NCBI GenBank assembly: GCA_947643595.1
Contig: CANRWP010000009.1
Location: 1-64,000 of the forward strand
DNA length: 64,000 nt
Direction: 5' to 3'
From: an uncultured bacterium
GTDB lineage: Bacteria > Bacillota > Clostridia > Lachnospirales > Lachnospiraceae
In this document: positions 17,399 to 25,690 of the stretch, piece by piece
How positions within the stretch are numbered: the first letter of the stretch is position 1
Layout of the letters: every line of letters starts with the position of its first letter
Program-made: the position numbers and the translations under genes
The notes under the pieces: model-generated
The model's input: only the letters and a program-made list of their open reading frames with translations
The model's database searches: none
What the model was told of the DNA's origin: nothing

Positions 17399-18757
17399 AT
17401 GGCATTACATAACACAGACGATAAACATGACTTTACGGTGGGCTCCATGTCGGACAGCATCGTCCGGCTGGCTCTGCCGATGATTTTGGCGCAGCTTGTC
17501 AACGTTTTATACAATATCGTGGACAGGATGTATCTGGGACATATGGAGGGGGACGGGCGTCTGGCGCTGACCGGCGTGGGCGTGGCGTTTCCGATCATCA
17601 CGATCATCAACGCTTTTGCCAATCTCTGCGGGAGCGGCGGAGCGCCTCTGTGCTCCATCGAGAGAGGGCGGGGGGACGAGGAGAAGGCTAGGCAGATCAT
17701 CGGAAATTCCCTGACGCTGCTTCTTCTGTTCGGGATCGCCCTGACGGCTCTGGGGTATCTTGTCAAGACGCCGCTTCTGTATCTTTTCGGCGCCAGCGAT
17801 GAGACTTATCCCTACGCCAACGCGTATATGGATGTCTATCTGGCGGGCAACCTGTTTGTGATGCTGGGGCTGGGGATGAATCCGTTTATCGAGTCCCAGG
17901 GGTTTGCGAAGACAGGGATGCTGACGGTGGTGATCGGCGCTGTTCTGAATCTGATTCTGGATCCGCTGTTTATCTTCGGGCTGGGACTCGGGGTGCAGGG
18001 CGCCGCGGCGGCGACGATTCTTTCGCAGTTTGTGTCGGCGGTGTGGGTGCTGTGCTTTCTGTGCGGGAGGAGGGCTATCCTGCGCCTGAATCTTCCGGCG
18101 CTGCGGCTGCGGTGGGAACTGGTGAAGCGGATTCTGGCGCTGGGTCTGTCGGGGTTTACGATGTCTGTGACCAACTCTCTGGTGCAGATCTTCTGCAATG
18201 CGTCTCTGTAGTTCTATGGAGGCGATCTGTATGTGGGGGCGATGACGATCATCTACTCCGTGCGGGAGGTGGCGCAGATGCCCATACAGGGCTTTACCCA
18301 GGGAGCACAGCCGGTGCTCGGGTACAATTATGGCGCCGGGCAGAACGGGCGCGTGAAGGAGGGTATCCGATTCATCCGGCGGGTGACCGTGCTGTACGCG
18401 GTGGGCGTCTGGGCGGTGCTGATGCTGTTCCCGCGCTTTATCGTCGGGTTTTTCAACGGCGAGGAGGCGCTGATGGAGGTGGCTGTGGTCTCGATGCGCT
18501 GGCATTTCGCGCTGTTTTTCTTTATGGCGTTCCAGTATGTGGGGCAGACCGTGTTCGTGAGTCTCGGTAAGGCGAAGCAGGCGGTGTTCTTTTCACTGTT
18601 TCGCAAAGCAATTCTGGGTGTGCCTTTGATACTGATCCTGCCGCGTCTGTGGGACCTGGGCATCACCGGCGTTCTGGCAGCGGAGCCTGTGACGAATGTG
18701 GTCGGCGGGCTGGCCTGCTATCTGACGATGATGGCTGTGGTCTGGAAGAAATTGTGA
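17399..18757 (+). pseudogene. MATE-family multidrug exporter interrupted by an in-frame amber codon
   Basis: One continuous reading frame of about 453 codons matches the 12-helix MATE family (Na+ or H+ antiporters that expel drugs and toxins). An in-frame TAG at 18209-18211 splits it after the sixth or seventh helix. Residues before it end ...FCNASL and those after it begin FYGGDLYVGAMTIIYSV. Family members have a Gln at this point (NATLQ-x-YGGDLYVG), so one C-to-T change (CAG to TAG) explains the break. The rest of the frame is intact and has normal codon use, so the lesion is recent, or is a sequencing error or is suppressed. It lies 15 bp after the GH3 gene and may share its transcript. 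Confidence 0.85.
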
Positions 18758-18828
18758 GGCGGCGTTAAAAAGGATGCGGCACATTATAAAAATATGGTAT
18801 GATATCTTGTGATCGGTGAGAGAATAAG

Positions 18829-18987
18829 AGATATATTCAGAGGATCGTGAAGTGTTTCTGCGGAGGACGGGAATGAGCAGTATCGACAAAAACAGGCTCC
18901 GATGCAGTGGCAAGTCGCCTTTATTTTGTCGATACTGCTCATTCCCTGTGTCTCGGAGAGAGGCTTCGCGATCATCTGAAAAGATAT
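18829..18987. mobile_element. MITE-like long inverted-repeat element upstream of bcp
   Basis: A perfect 23-bp inverted repeat lies at 18869-18891 (GGGAATGAGCAGTATCGACA and on) and 18924-18946, around a 32-nt loop. Pairing continues outward imperfectly to the ends: TCAGAGGATCGTGAAG at 18837-18852 against the complement of 18964-18979 (14 of 16 match). The direct repeat AGATAT flanks the whole (18829-18834 and 18982-18987), as a target duplication would. It encodes nothing convincing. It fills most of the 5' leader of bcp, so it could fold in that RNA. Confidence 0.55.
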
Positions 18988-19010
18988 GGATTGGAAAGGA
19001 GAAAAGAAAT

Positions 19011-19463
19011 ATGTTGGAAGTCGGAACAAGGGCGCCGGGGTTTTCGCTGCCGGACCAGAACGGGGACATGCACACGCTGGAGGAGTACAGGGGGAAAAAA
19101 GTCGTTCTGTATTTTTATCCGAAGGACAATACGCCGGGCTGTACGAAGCAGGCGTGCAATTTCGGGAAACTTTATCCGCAGTTTACGGAGAAGGGTGCGA
19201 TGGTGATCGGAGTCAGCAGGGATTCCGTGGCGTCGCACAAGAAATTTGAGGAGAAGTACGGTCTGCCGTTTACTCTGCTGTCCGATCCGGAACTCTCCTG
19301 TATTCAGGCTTACGATGTGTGGCAGGAGAAGGTCAATTACGGGAAGAAGAGCATGGGAGTCGTGCGGACGACCTATCTGATCGATGAGAACGGTGTGATC
19401 GAGAAGGCGTTCGGCAAGGTGAAGGCGGAGGAGAACCCGGAGCAGATGCTCGGGGAGCTGTAG
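19011..19463 (+). CDS. bcp: Peroxiredoxin, Bcp/PrxQ type (thioredoxin-dependent thiol peroxidase)
   Basis: 150 residues of thioredoxin fold that reduce H2O2 and organic peroxides in the cytoplasm. The PKDNTPGCTKQAC motif gives the peroxidatic Cys44 and resolving Cys49, five residues apart as in PrxQ/atypical two-Cys enzymes. The start at 19011 follows an AAAGGAG site. Longer upstream readings run into the inverted-repeat element and are rejected. Confidence 0.93.
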   Translation: MLEVGTRAPGFSLPDQNGDMHTLEEYRGKKVVLYFYPKDNTPGCTKQACNFGKLYPQFTEKGAMVIGVSRDSVASHKKFEEKYGLPFTLLSDPELSCIQAYDVWQEKVNYGKKSMGVVRTTYLIDENGVIEKAFGKVKAEENPEQMLGEL

Positions 19464-19479
19464 AGGATACTGTTTAGTG

Positions 19480-19526
19480 CAATGCACGAATAATGCATTG
19501 ACAAAATGATATCTGGGGAATATAGT
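19480..19526 (+). promoter_or_regulatory. Promoter and operator of the dinJ-yafQ operon
   Basis: TTGACA (19498-19503) and TATAGT (19521-19526) are spaced 17 bp. A perfect 7-7-7 inverted repeat CAATGCA...TGCATTG (19480-19500) overlaps the -35 box. That is where an antitoxin of the ribbon-helix-helix type would bind to repress its own operon. Confidence 0.75.
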
Positions 19527-19545
19527 AAAAGCAGGAGGTGATATT

Positions 19546-19821
19546 GTGGCGACTACCAATATAACGATGAGAATGGATGAAGATCTGAAAGCCCAGGCGG
19601 AAGAACTGTTTGCGGATCTGGGTCTGAATATGACTTCGGCTTTTACGATATTTGTAAAGCAGGCGATCAGGGAGCAGCAGATTCCGTTTATGATCTCGAG
19701 AGAGATACCGAATGAGGAAACACTGGAGGCTATAGAAGAGGTCAAGCGCATGAAAAAGGATCCTTCTATCGGAAAATCTTATACGGATGTTGACGAGATG
19801 ATGAGGGAATTGCTGGCATGA
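19546..19821 (+). CDS. dinJ: Type II antitoxin, RelB/DinJ family
   Basis: 91 residues with a GTG start behind GCAGGAGGTG. The N-terminus (ITMRMDEDLKAQAEELFADLG) is the ribbon-helix-helix DNA-binding fold of RelB/DinJ. The C-terminal half is acidic and binds the toxin. It neutralises the YafQ-type toxin encoded next, whose ATG overlaps its stop by 4 nt. It probably autorepresses through the inverted repeat at 19480-19500. Confidence 0.92.
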   Translation: MATTNITMRMDEDLKAQAEELFADLGLNMTSAFTIFVKQAIREQQIPFMISREIPNEETLEAIEEVKRMKKDPSIGKSYTDVDEMMRELLA

Positions 19822-20093
19822 AATATACGATAAGACCCACTGCAAAATTTCAGAAAGATTTAAAAAGAGTACACAGAAGGGGCTATGATATCTCCCTGCT
19901 GACAGATGTGATTAAAAAACTCGCAGATGGCGAGCCTCTGCCGCAGAAGAATAAGGATCATGCGCTTATCAGGAATTACGCCGGGTGCAGGGAGTGCCAT
20001 ATAACGCCTGACTGGTTATTGATCTACGAAGTGGACCACGGGGAATTGATATTGTATTTGACAAGGACGGGCACACACAGTGACCTGTTCTGA
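19818..20093 (+). CDS. yafQ: Type II toxin, YafQ family mRNA endoribonuclease
   Basis: 91 residues of RelE/YafQ fold that cut mRNA in the ribosome. The residues aligned with the E. coli YafQ active site are present: His48, His61, Asp65 and His87 (CHITPDWLLIYE and the terminal GTHSDLF). The toxin therefore looks intact. It is translationally coupled to the antitoxin by an ATGA overlap. Confidence 0.92.
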   Translation: MKYTIRPTAKFQKDLKRVHRRGYDISLLTDVIKKLADGEPLPQKNKDHALIRNYAGCRECHITPDWLLIYEVDHGELILYLTRTGTHSDLF

Positions 20094-20170
20094 TAGATTA
20101 AGGACTGCACAGTACAAAAATCATAATGTTATAGTGCGGCAAAACCTATGGAAAAGAGGAGAAAACCGGT

Positions 20171-20923
20171 ATGAAAATTATTATTTCACCGGCAAAGAAG
20201 ATGAATGTGGACAGGGATTCCCTTGCGGTGAAGGGGATGCCCTGTTTTCTTGCGGAGGCAAAAATTTTGATGCGGGAGATCAAAAAGCTTTCCCTTGAGG
20301 AGGCGAAGGCGCTGTGGAAGTGCAACGACAGGCTGGCAGAGTTAAATTTCCGGCGCTTTGCGGAGATGGATCCGGAGAGGTGTCTGACGCCTGCGCTCCT
20401 TTCCTACGAAGGATTGCAGTATCAGCATATGGCGCCGGGGGTGTTTACGGAGAGCGCGCTTGACTATGTGGAGGAGCATTTGCGGATCTTGTCCGGGTTT
20501 TACGGTGTGCTTTGCCCTTTTGACGGCGTGGTTCCCTACCGGCTTGAGATGCAGGCGCGGTTGTCCGTGGATGGAAAAAAAGATATGTATGCATTCTGGG
20601 GCGATAAGCTCTACCGCAGGCTGATGGAGGGAAACCGGGACGGGATCATTCTGAATCTGGCTTCGAAGGAGTATTCCTGCGCAGTGGAGCCGTTTGTGGA
20701 GTCCGGGTGCCGGTTTATCACCGTCTGCTTCGAGGAGGATGTGGACGGGAAGCTCAGGCAGAAGGGCACGCTCGCGAAGATGGCGAGAGGGGAGATGGTA
20801 CGGTTTCTGTCGGAGAATGGCGTGGAGGATGCGGATGGGGTGAAAGCGTTTGACGGCATGGGATACCGGTACAGGGAGGAATTGTCGGATGAGGTGAAGT
20901 TTGTGTTTGTGAAGGGTACATAG
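20171..20923 (+). CDS. yaaA: Peroxide stress protein YaaA (DUF328)
   Basis: 250 residues, full family length. The hallmark N-terminus is MKIIISPAKKM. The middle has QYQHMAPGVFT, LSGFYGVLCPFDGVVPYRLEMQ, and LNLASKEY near 165-172. In E. coli YaaA lowers free iron and protects DNA during H2O2 stress; the fold binds DNA. It is a monocistronic gene here, next to the toxin-antitoxin pair and close to bcp. Confidence 0.92.
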   Translation: MKIIISPAKKMNVDRDSLAVKGMPCFLAEAKILMREIKKLSLEEAKALWKCNDRLAELNFRRFAEMDPERCLTPALLSYEGLQYQHMAPGVFTESALDYVEEHLRILSGFYGVLCPFDGVVPYRLEMQARLSVDGKKDMYAFWGDKLYRRLMEGNRDGIILNLASKEYSCAVEPFVESGCRFITVCFEEDVDGKLRQKGTLAKMARGEMVRFLSENGVEDADGVKAFDGMGYRYREELSDEVKFVFVKGT

Positions 20924-21003
20924 GGAGAAGGGGAAAAGGTGTGGAGGCTGGTTTATCGTATTATTGTGTGAGAATGCAGATAATATGAGTATTGGAGGAT
21001 TGC

Positions 21004-22524
21004 ATGGAACGATTTGATTTTGATCTTAAATTTTTTGACAGATACAGAGAAGGCAATAGGTTGGAAGTAAAGAAAGCAAGTGGGGGATTGCCGAATAGTT
21101 TATGGGAAACATATTCTTCCTTTTCAAATTGTAATGGGGGAATGATAATACTTGGCGTAAAAGAGAGGGAAAATGGCAGTTGGTACACAACCCATTTGGA
21201 GAATAGAGATAAATTGCTTAAAAATTTCTGGGATACGATAAATAATCACACAAAGGTCAGTGTGAATCTTCTGACAGAAGAAAATATAGATACGTATGAA
21301 GTGAATGGAGATGTGATCATCACGATTTGGGTTCCCAGAGCGGAACGTGAATATAAGCCGGTCTATATTAACGATAATCTTCTTAAGGGAACCTTCAGAA
21401 GAGATCACGAGGGGGATTATCGTTGCTCTGAGGCAGAAGTGAGAGGAATGCTTCGAGATCAGGCTGATAGAAGTATTGATAATAAAATTCTCGTAAATAT
21501 GGATATGAACGTACTATGTCAGGAGAGTATAAAGGATTTCAGATCACGCCATAAGGTGGTAAACGAAAATCATGTGTGGCACAGGTTGAATGATGAAGAA
21601 TATCTTGAGAGAATAGGAGCAGCGCAAATTTCGGAAGGAGACGGAAAACTGCATCCAACGGCAGCGGGTCTACTTATGTTTGGAGAAGAATATAAAATAC
21701 GGTATGAGTTTCCGGAATATTTTCTTGACTATAGAGAAATGCTTGATCCTGCAATAAGATGGACTGACAGGTTGGAATCAAGTTCTGGTGAATGGAGCGG
21801 GAATCTGATGGACTTCTTTTTCCAGATGGAGAGAAAGCTTTTCAGGGATTTGAAAAAGCCGTTTAAGCTTGAGGGATTTACGAGGATCGATGAAACACCG
21901 GTTCATAAAGCTGTTCGAGAAGCGCTGGCAAATTGCATAGCAAATGCGGATTTTAATTTCCCAAGAGGAATTGTGATTAAAAAAGATTTGGATTCTCTTG
22001 TCATAGAAAATCCGGGAAGTATAATTACCGGCAAGGCGCAGATGCTTAAAGGTGGAATATCTGAACCGAGAAATAAGGTGATTATGAAGATGTTTAATCT
22101 TATTCGTGTGGGCGAGCGCGCCGGAAGTGGCGTACCGGATATATTTCAGGTGTGGAATGATGAAGGCTGGAAAGAACCGATTGTAGAAGAACAATACAGA
22201 CCGGATAGGACTATATTGAAATTATTCTTTGTAGAAAGAGAAGTTCTTCCAGATTTTCTTCCAGAAAATAAAAAAGATGGAAGAAAATCTGGAAGAAAGA
22301 AAGGTGGCAGGTTGAAAACCGATGAAATAGAAAGGAGAAAAGAAACCATTTTACAGTTAATGAGAGAAAATTCTTTTATTACAATGAATGAGATGGCAGA
22401 GAAATTGGGAATATCACGGGGAATGACAGAAAGTACAGTAAAAGACTTGAAAAAGGAAGGAAGGCTTGTACGTGAAGGTTCTACTAAAAGGGGAAAATGG
22501 ATTGTAAAGAATGACAGAAAATAG
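21004..22524 (+). CDS. AlbA_2/Schlafen-type ATP-binding regulator with C-terminal winged helix
   Basis: 506 residues. The N-terminal AlbA_2 (Schlafen AlbA-like) domain shows REGNRLEVKKA and SFSNCNGGMIILGVKE. The middle matches the HATPase_c_4/RecG-like region of this family (REALANCIANADF, ENPGSII, RVGERAGSGVPDIF). A Lys/Arg-rich linker leads to a winged helix (FITMNEMAEKLGISRGMTESTVKDLKKEG). Such proteins are predicted transcriptional or RNA/DNA-associated regulators; their function is poorly known. The gene is visibly more AT-rich than its neighbours, suggesting transfer. The start at 21004 follows TTGGAGG; a TTG at 20992 would overlap that site. Confidence 0.8.
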   Translation: MERFDFDLKFFDRYREGNRLEVKKASGGLPNSLWETYSSFSNCNGGMIILGVKERENGSWYTTHLENRDKLLKNFWDTINNHTKVSVNLLTEENIDTYEVNGDVIITIWVPRAEREYKPVYINDNLLKGTFRRDHEGDYRCSEAEVRGMLRDQADRSIDNKILVNMDMNVLCQESIKDFRSRHKVVNENHVWHRLNDEEYLERIGAAQISEGDGKLHPTAAGLLMFGEEYKIRYEFPEYFLDYREMLDPAIRWTDRLESSSGEWSGNLMDFFFQMERKLFRDLKKPFKLEGFTRIDETPVHKAVREALANCIANADFNFPRGIVIKKDLDSLVIENPGSIITGKAQMLKGGISEPRNKVIMKMFNLIRVGERAGSGVPDIFQVWNDEGWKEPIVEEQYRPDRTILKLFFVEREVLPDFLPENKKDGRKSGRKKGGRLKTDEIERRKETILQLMRENSFITMNEMAEKLGISRGMTESTVKDLKKEGRLVREGSTKRGKWIVKNDRK

Positions 22525-22568
22525 TAACTTCTATCTGATAGCCCGCAGGAATTGGAAACAATCTCCTA

Positions 22569-22617
22569 TTCACAACAGAACGCATGTTTGATATAGTAGT
22601 AAAACAAACATATGTTC
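22569..22617 (+). promoter_or_regulatory. SOS promoter with two LexA boxes
   Basis: TTCACA (22569-22574) and TATAGT (22592-22597) are spaced 17 bp. GAACGCATGTTT (22578-22589) lies in the spacer and AAACATATGTTC (22606-22617) just after the -10 box. Each differs by one base from the Gram-positive LexA core GAAC-N4-GTTC. Their positions would block polymerase, so damage induction of the polymerase cassette is expected. Confidence 0.75.
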
Positions 22618-22635
22618 TGAACGGAGGTGAAAAAA

Positions 22636-22935
22636 GTGGAAGGTCAGGCTTGCGGCGGAGTATATCAGGATGAGAATGTCAACATTCCGATCCAGCTTTT
22701 TTCTGTCACGGACCGCGACGGAAAGATCACGCCGCTCTGGTTTCGTTTGGAGACCGGGGAGCATGAGATCAGGAAATTCCGGGTGGAGAGCGTCGTATCG
22801 AGGGATGAAAAGTATTATGTCGGCGTGAAGGAGAAGCAGTTTGTGTGCAGGATCAGGCAGGGAGAGATGTACAGGACGCTGGAGATGCGGTACAACACGG
22901 CGACGCAGAGATGGCGGATCTTCCGTTTTTTATAG
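22636..22935 (+). CDS. Small conserved protein of the SOS polymerase cassette
   Basis: About 99 residues, not confidently assigned. The start is taken at GTG 22636, since CGGAGG at 22622-22626 directly abuts the GTG at 22627. The sequence is mostly beta-strand with a basic Trp/Arg-rich end (QRWRIFRFL), like small SH3-barrel proteins such as DUF6504 found beside ImuB/DinB genes; that likeness is a guess. It is the first gene under the LexA-type promoter and ends 2 bp before the polymerase start, so the two are probably co-translated and may act together. Confidence 0.7.
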   Translation: MEGQACGGVYQDENVNIPIQLFSVTDRDGKITPLWFRLETGEHEIRKFRVESVVSRDEKYYVGVKEKQFVCRIRQGEMYRTLEMRYNTATQRWRIFRFL

Positions 22936-22937
22936 GG

Positions 22938-24227
22938 ATGGGAAGGTATATTTTTCATGTGGACGTCAACAGCGCCTTTCTCTCGTGGAGTGCGGCTTAC
23001 CGCAGGGAGGTGCTGGGGGAGCGGGAGGATCTGCGGCTGATTCCGAGCATTGTCGGCGGGGATCAGGAAAAGCGCCACGGCATCGTGCTGGCAAAGAGCG
23101 TTCCGGCGAAGAAATACGGGATCCAAACCGGGGAGGCGGTGGTGTCCGCGAAGCGCAAATGTCCGGGATTGGTTGTGATTCCGCCGGACTACAGACTGTA
23201 TGTCAACGCGTCGAGGGCGCTTATCGCGAAGCTTAAGCAGTACACGGATCAGGTGATCCAGTACAGCATCGACGAGGCATGGGCTGTGTTTGACGGCTTT
23301 GAGAGGCTGTACGGGCGCGGGCAGATGGTACATTTTGCCTGCGGACTGAAGGATGAGATCAGGGAGGAGCTGGGGTTTACGGTGAATATCGGGGTCTCGG
23401 ATAATTTTCTCCTGTCAAAGATGGCGGGCGGTTTCTCGAAGCCGGATAAGGTGCACACGCTTTTTCCGGAGGAGATAGAGAGGAAAATGTGGCCTCTGCC
23501 GGTCTCGGAGCTGTTTTTCACGGGGAAGGCGACGGCGGCAAAGCTGCACGGGCTGGGGATTTGCACGATAGGAGAGCTGGCGCGCGCCGATGAGGCGATG
23601 ATCAGGGCGAACCTGAAGACGCCGGGGCTGATCGTGCAGGGGTATGCACGGGGCAGGGATCTGGAACCGTATCTGTTCACCCGCGAGGCGAACAGGGGGT
23701 ACGGCAACAGTCTGACCGCCCCGGTGGATATCGTGACGAGGGAGTACGCGGAGCATCTGATGCTCTCGCTGTGTGAGACGGTGGGGATGCGTCTGAGGGC
23801 GGACGGGGTGAAGGTGCGGCTGGTCAGCGTGCATATCACGGACCATGCGTTTCGGCGGGACAGCAGGCAGATGCAGCTTCCGACGGCGACGGATGTGACG
23901 GAGGAGATCTACCGGGCGGTATGCGGGATATTCGGGCGGCTGTGGGACGGAAGGACGCCTCTGCGGCAGGTCGGCGTGCACACCTCGAAGGTGGAGGAGG
24001 GCGCGGGCAGGCAGTATAATCTGTTTGACGGGCAAAAATTTGACAGATTGGAAACGTTAAACCGGGCGGTGGATCGGATCCGGGAGAGATACGGGGAGGA
24101 CGTGGTGTTCCGTGCAGGCTTTCTGGATAGCAATGTGCCCCATATGGGCGGCGGACTGGACAGGGAGCGGCGCAGCGGAGTGACACTTGGGATAGATGTG
24201 GAGAGGGAGAGGGCGGAGGATTTGTGA
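22938..24227 (+). CDS. Y-family translesion DNA polymerase (DinB/UmuC type)
   Basis: 429 residues. Y-family polymerases copy past damaged bases. The palm motifs are present: HVDVNSAFLSW at the N-terminus gives the first catalytic Asp, and YSIDEAW gives Asp112/Glu113. An internal QYNLF at about residues 359-363 matches the beta-clamp binding pentapeptide. The helix-hairpin-helix region is at GLGICTIGELA. The start at 22938 gives the standard N-terminus and sits 2 bp after the preceding stop; ATG 22911 is an alternative. Control by LexA is indicated by the two boxes at 22578 and 22606. Confidence 0.9.
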   Translation: MGRYIFHVDVNSAFLSWSAAYRREVLGEREDLRLIPSIVGGDQEKRHGIVLAKSVPAKKYGIQTGEAVVSAKRKCPGLVVIPPDYRLYVNASRALIAKLKQYTDQVIQYSIDEAWAVFDGFERLYGRGQMVHFACGLKDEIREELGFTVNIGVSDNFLLSKMAGGFSKPDKVHTLFPEEIERKMWPLPVSELFFTGKATAAKLHGLGICTIGELARADEAMIRANLKTPGLIVQGYARGRDLEPYLFTREANRGYGNSLTAPVDIVTREYAEHLMLSLCETVGMRLRADGVKVRLVSVHITDHAFRRDSRQMQLPTATDVTEEIYRAVCGIFGRLWDGRTPLRQVGVHTSKVEEGAGRQYNLFDGQKFDRLETLNRAVDRIRERYGEDVVFRAGFLDSNVPHMGGGLDRERRSGVTLGIDVERERAEDL

Positions 24228-24237
24228 GGCCGCTTTC

Positions 24238-24717
24238 TCACGTCTTCTCGAAGGCGATCCTGGGGCTGCCGTCGGAGACGTAGATGGTGCCGCATTTTTG
24301 AAAGCCGAGTTTTATGACGAGATGCTGCATAATGAGATTATCCTGGTGGGTATCGATGCGCAGATGAGGGATTTTGCTTTCGCAGTAGGTGACTGCTTCC
24401 GCAAGGATCCCTTTTTTCGTGCCGTTTCCGGCTATTCGGTGTATCGTGCCGTAGGGGGCGTCGGAGAGCCAGGCGCCGTCTTCGATGCGGCGGTAGGTTT
24501 CATCCTCCCCGATGATAAAGGCGAATACGCCGTAGATCGCGCGGGAATCCCGGCAGAGATAGAGGTGTCCGTTCTCGATATCCCGCAGGAGAAGATCTCT
24601 TTGCGGATAGCCGCCCGCCCATTGACGGGGGTTGCCGGAGCTTGCCATAAAGTCTCTGGCGTACCGGTAGATGGTTAAGATGTCTGGCAGGTTGTGTTCT
24701 TCGGCGGGTGTTATCAT
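24238..24717 (-). CDS. GNAT-family N-acetyltransferase
   Basis: 159 residues from the MITPAEEHN start at 24717. The GNAT acetyl-CoA fold is seen in the order HLYLCRDSRAIYGVFAFII, then HRIAGNGTKKGILAEAV (a variant of the Q/RxxGxG/A loop), then LRIDTHQDNLIMQHLVIKLGF. It transfers an acetyl group to an unknown small-molecule or protein amine. It is convergent with the polymerase gene, stop codons about 10 bp apart. A longer N-terminus is possible but lacks a better ribosome binding site. Confidence 0.85.
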   Translation of the reverse strand: MITPAEEHNLPDILTIYRYARDFMASSGNPRQWAGGYPQRDLLLRDIENGHLYLCRDSRAIYGVFAFIIGEDETYRRIEDGAWLSDAPYGTIHRIAGNGTKKGILAEAVTYCESKIPHLRIDTHQDNLIMQHLVIKLGFQKCGTIYVSDGSPRIAFEKT

Positions 24718-24824
24718 GGGAGCCTCGCTTCTATAGGTATTTTTGCAGGTCAGATCCTGTATCATTTTACCACAATTTTTGAGGGGAGTCATATATTTTA
24801 TAAAACTCCTCGTTCAAATTCTGA

Positions 24825-24853
24825 TTGACACTCTGTCGGTGATATGGTACATT
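24825..24853 (+). promoter_or_regulatory. Promoter of the RHH/Cys-rich/HExxH operon
   Basis: TTGACA (24825-24830) and TACATT (24848-24853) are spaced 17 bp. The decamer ATATGGTACA occurs at 24842-24851 and again at 24880-24889, across and after the -10 box. It could be an operator for the ribbon-helix-helix protein of the operon. Confidence 0.55.
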
Positions 24854-24952
24854 ATAAACAACAGGAAACTCTATCGGGAATATGGTACAAAAAAGTGGAG
24901 GGAACAGCGACGATTTTCAACAGCGTGGAATGGGCGCGGAAAGGCGGACAAT

Positions 24953-25678
24953 ATGGGAAGGCAAAATTATATGACGATCACCGTGGCGGATACGGTGCAG
25001 GATATGTTTCACGAGTTTGTGACAAAGAAGGGACTGACGAAGACGGCGGCATTGAACGATGTTCTGGAGATGTATATGCTGGCGAAGGATGAGAAACTGT
25101 ACTTGGAACTGAAAAAGAGATATCTGCACGTGGAGAGCGTGAGAAACATGATCGCGGACAGGGATGGAAAAGCCGGAGGTCCGGCGGAGGAGTTTATTTT
25201 TATGAAGCTCGGGATGTCCGAGACGGCGGACGGCGATCCCCTTGACGGGGAGGAGACGGTCCGTCTGTATATGGAGGACGAGAGAGAAAGGGGGTATACA
25301 TGGTTTTCCACACAGTCGTTGTACTACGGAATGAGTGATGCGCGGATAAAATACTACAACAAAAAAATAGAGGGCGGGACAAAGGTGCGTATCCTGTTTG
25401 CGGTCAACAATGAAAATTATGACAACGATATCGCGTTTTCGGCGGAGGTGCTGGAGGTTTATTCCAGGAAACTGCCGGTCGGCTGTCCTGAGGACAACGG
25501 CTATCCAATAGCATATGACGACGAGAAGGCGAGGATCTGGATCAAGATGAGACATATCGAGGAGGAGAAAGAGATCAATGCGAGTATGCTTCAGATCACC
25601 AGCACGGGCAGGGATCTGAAACAGACGATTTCCAATGCGCAGTATCATTTCGGGTATGTTTCGTTTAAGAGGAATTGA
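24953..25678 (+). CDS. Unrecognised protein with N-terminal ribbon-helix-helix-like region
   Basis: 241 residues if started at ATG 24953 (an ATG at 24971 is also possible). Residues 7-45 (MTITVADTVQDMFHEFV...GLTKTAALNDVL) read as a strand followed by two helices, like ribbon-helix-helix DNA-binding proteins. Residues 110-241 are strand-rich (YTWFSTQSLYYGM, GGTKVRILFAV, ARIWIKMRHIEE, YHFGYVSFKR) and loosely recall a PUA/EVE-like ligand pocket; this is not established. There is no signal peptide. It is the first gene of a tight operon, with 12 bp to the next gene. Its role is unknown; a DNA-binding sensor or antitoxin-like regulator is one reading. Confidence 0.6.
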   Translation: MGRQNYMTITVADTVQDMFHEFVTKKGLTKTAALNDVLEMYMLAKDEKLYLELKKRYLHVESVRNMIADRDGKAGGPAEEFIFMKLGMSETADGDPLDGEETVRLYMEDERERGYTWFSTQSLYYGMSDARIKYYNKKIEGGTKVRILFAVNNENYDNDIAFSAEVLEVYSRKLPVGCPEDNGYPIAYDDEKARIWIKMRHIEEEKEINASMLQITSTGRDLKQTISNAQYHFGYVSFKRN

Positions 25679-25690
25679 GGAGGAGAAAGA

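Noticed and set aside
18784-19029. Small frames on both strands that each read MSSIDK...CRYCSFP
   Set aside because: The shared peptide is an artefact of the 23-bp inverted repeat; neither frame has independent coding support.
20057-20090. TTGACA near the end of yafQ as a promoter for yaaA
   Set aside because: No acceptable -10 box occurs 16-18 bp downstream.
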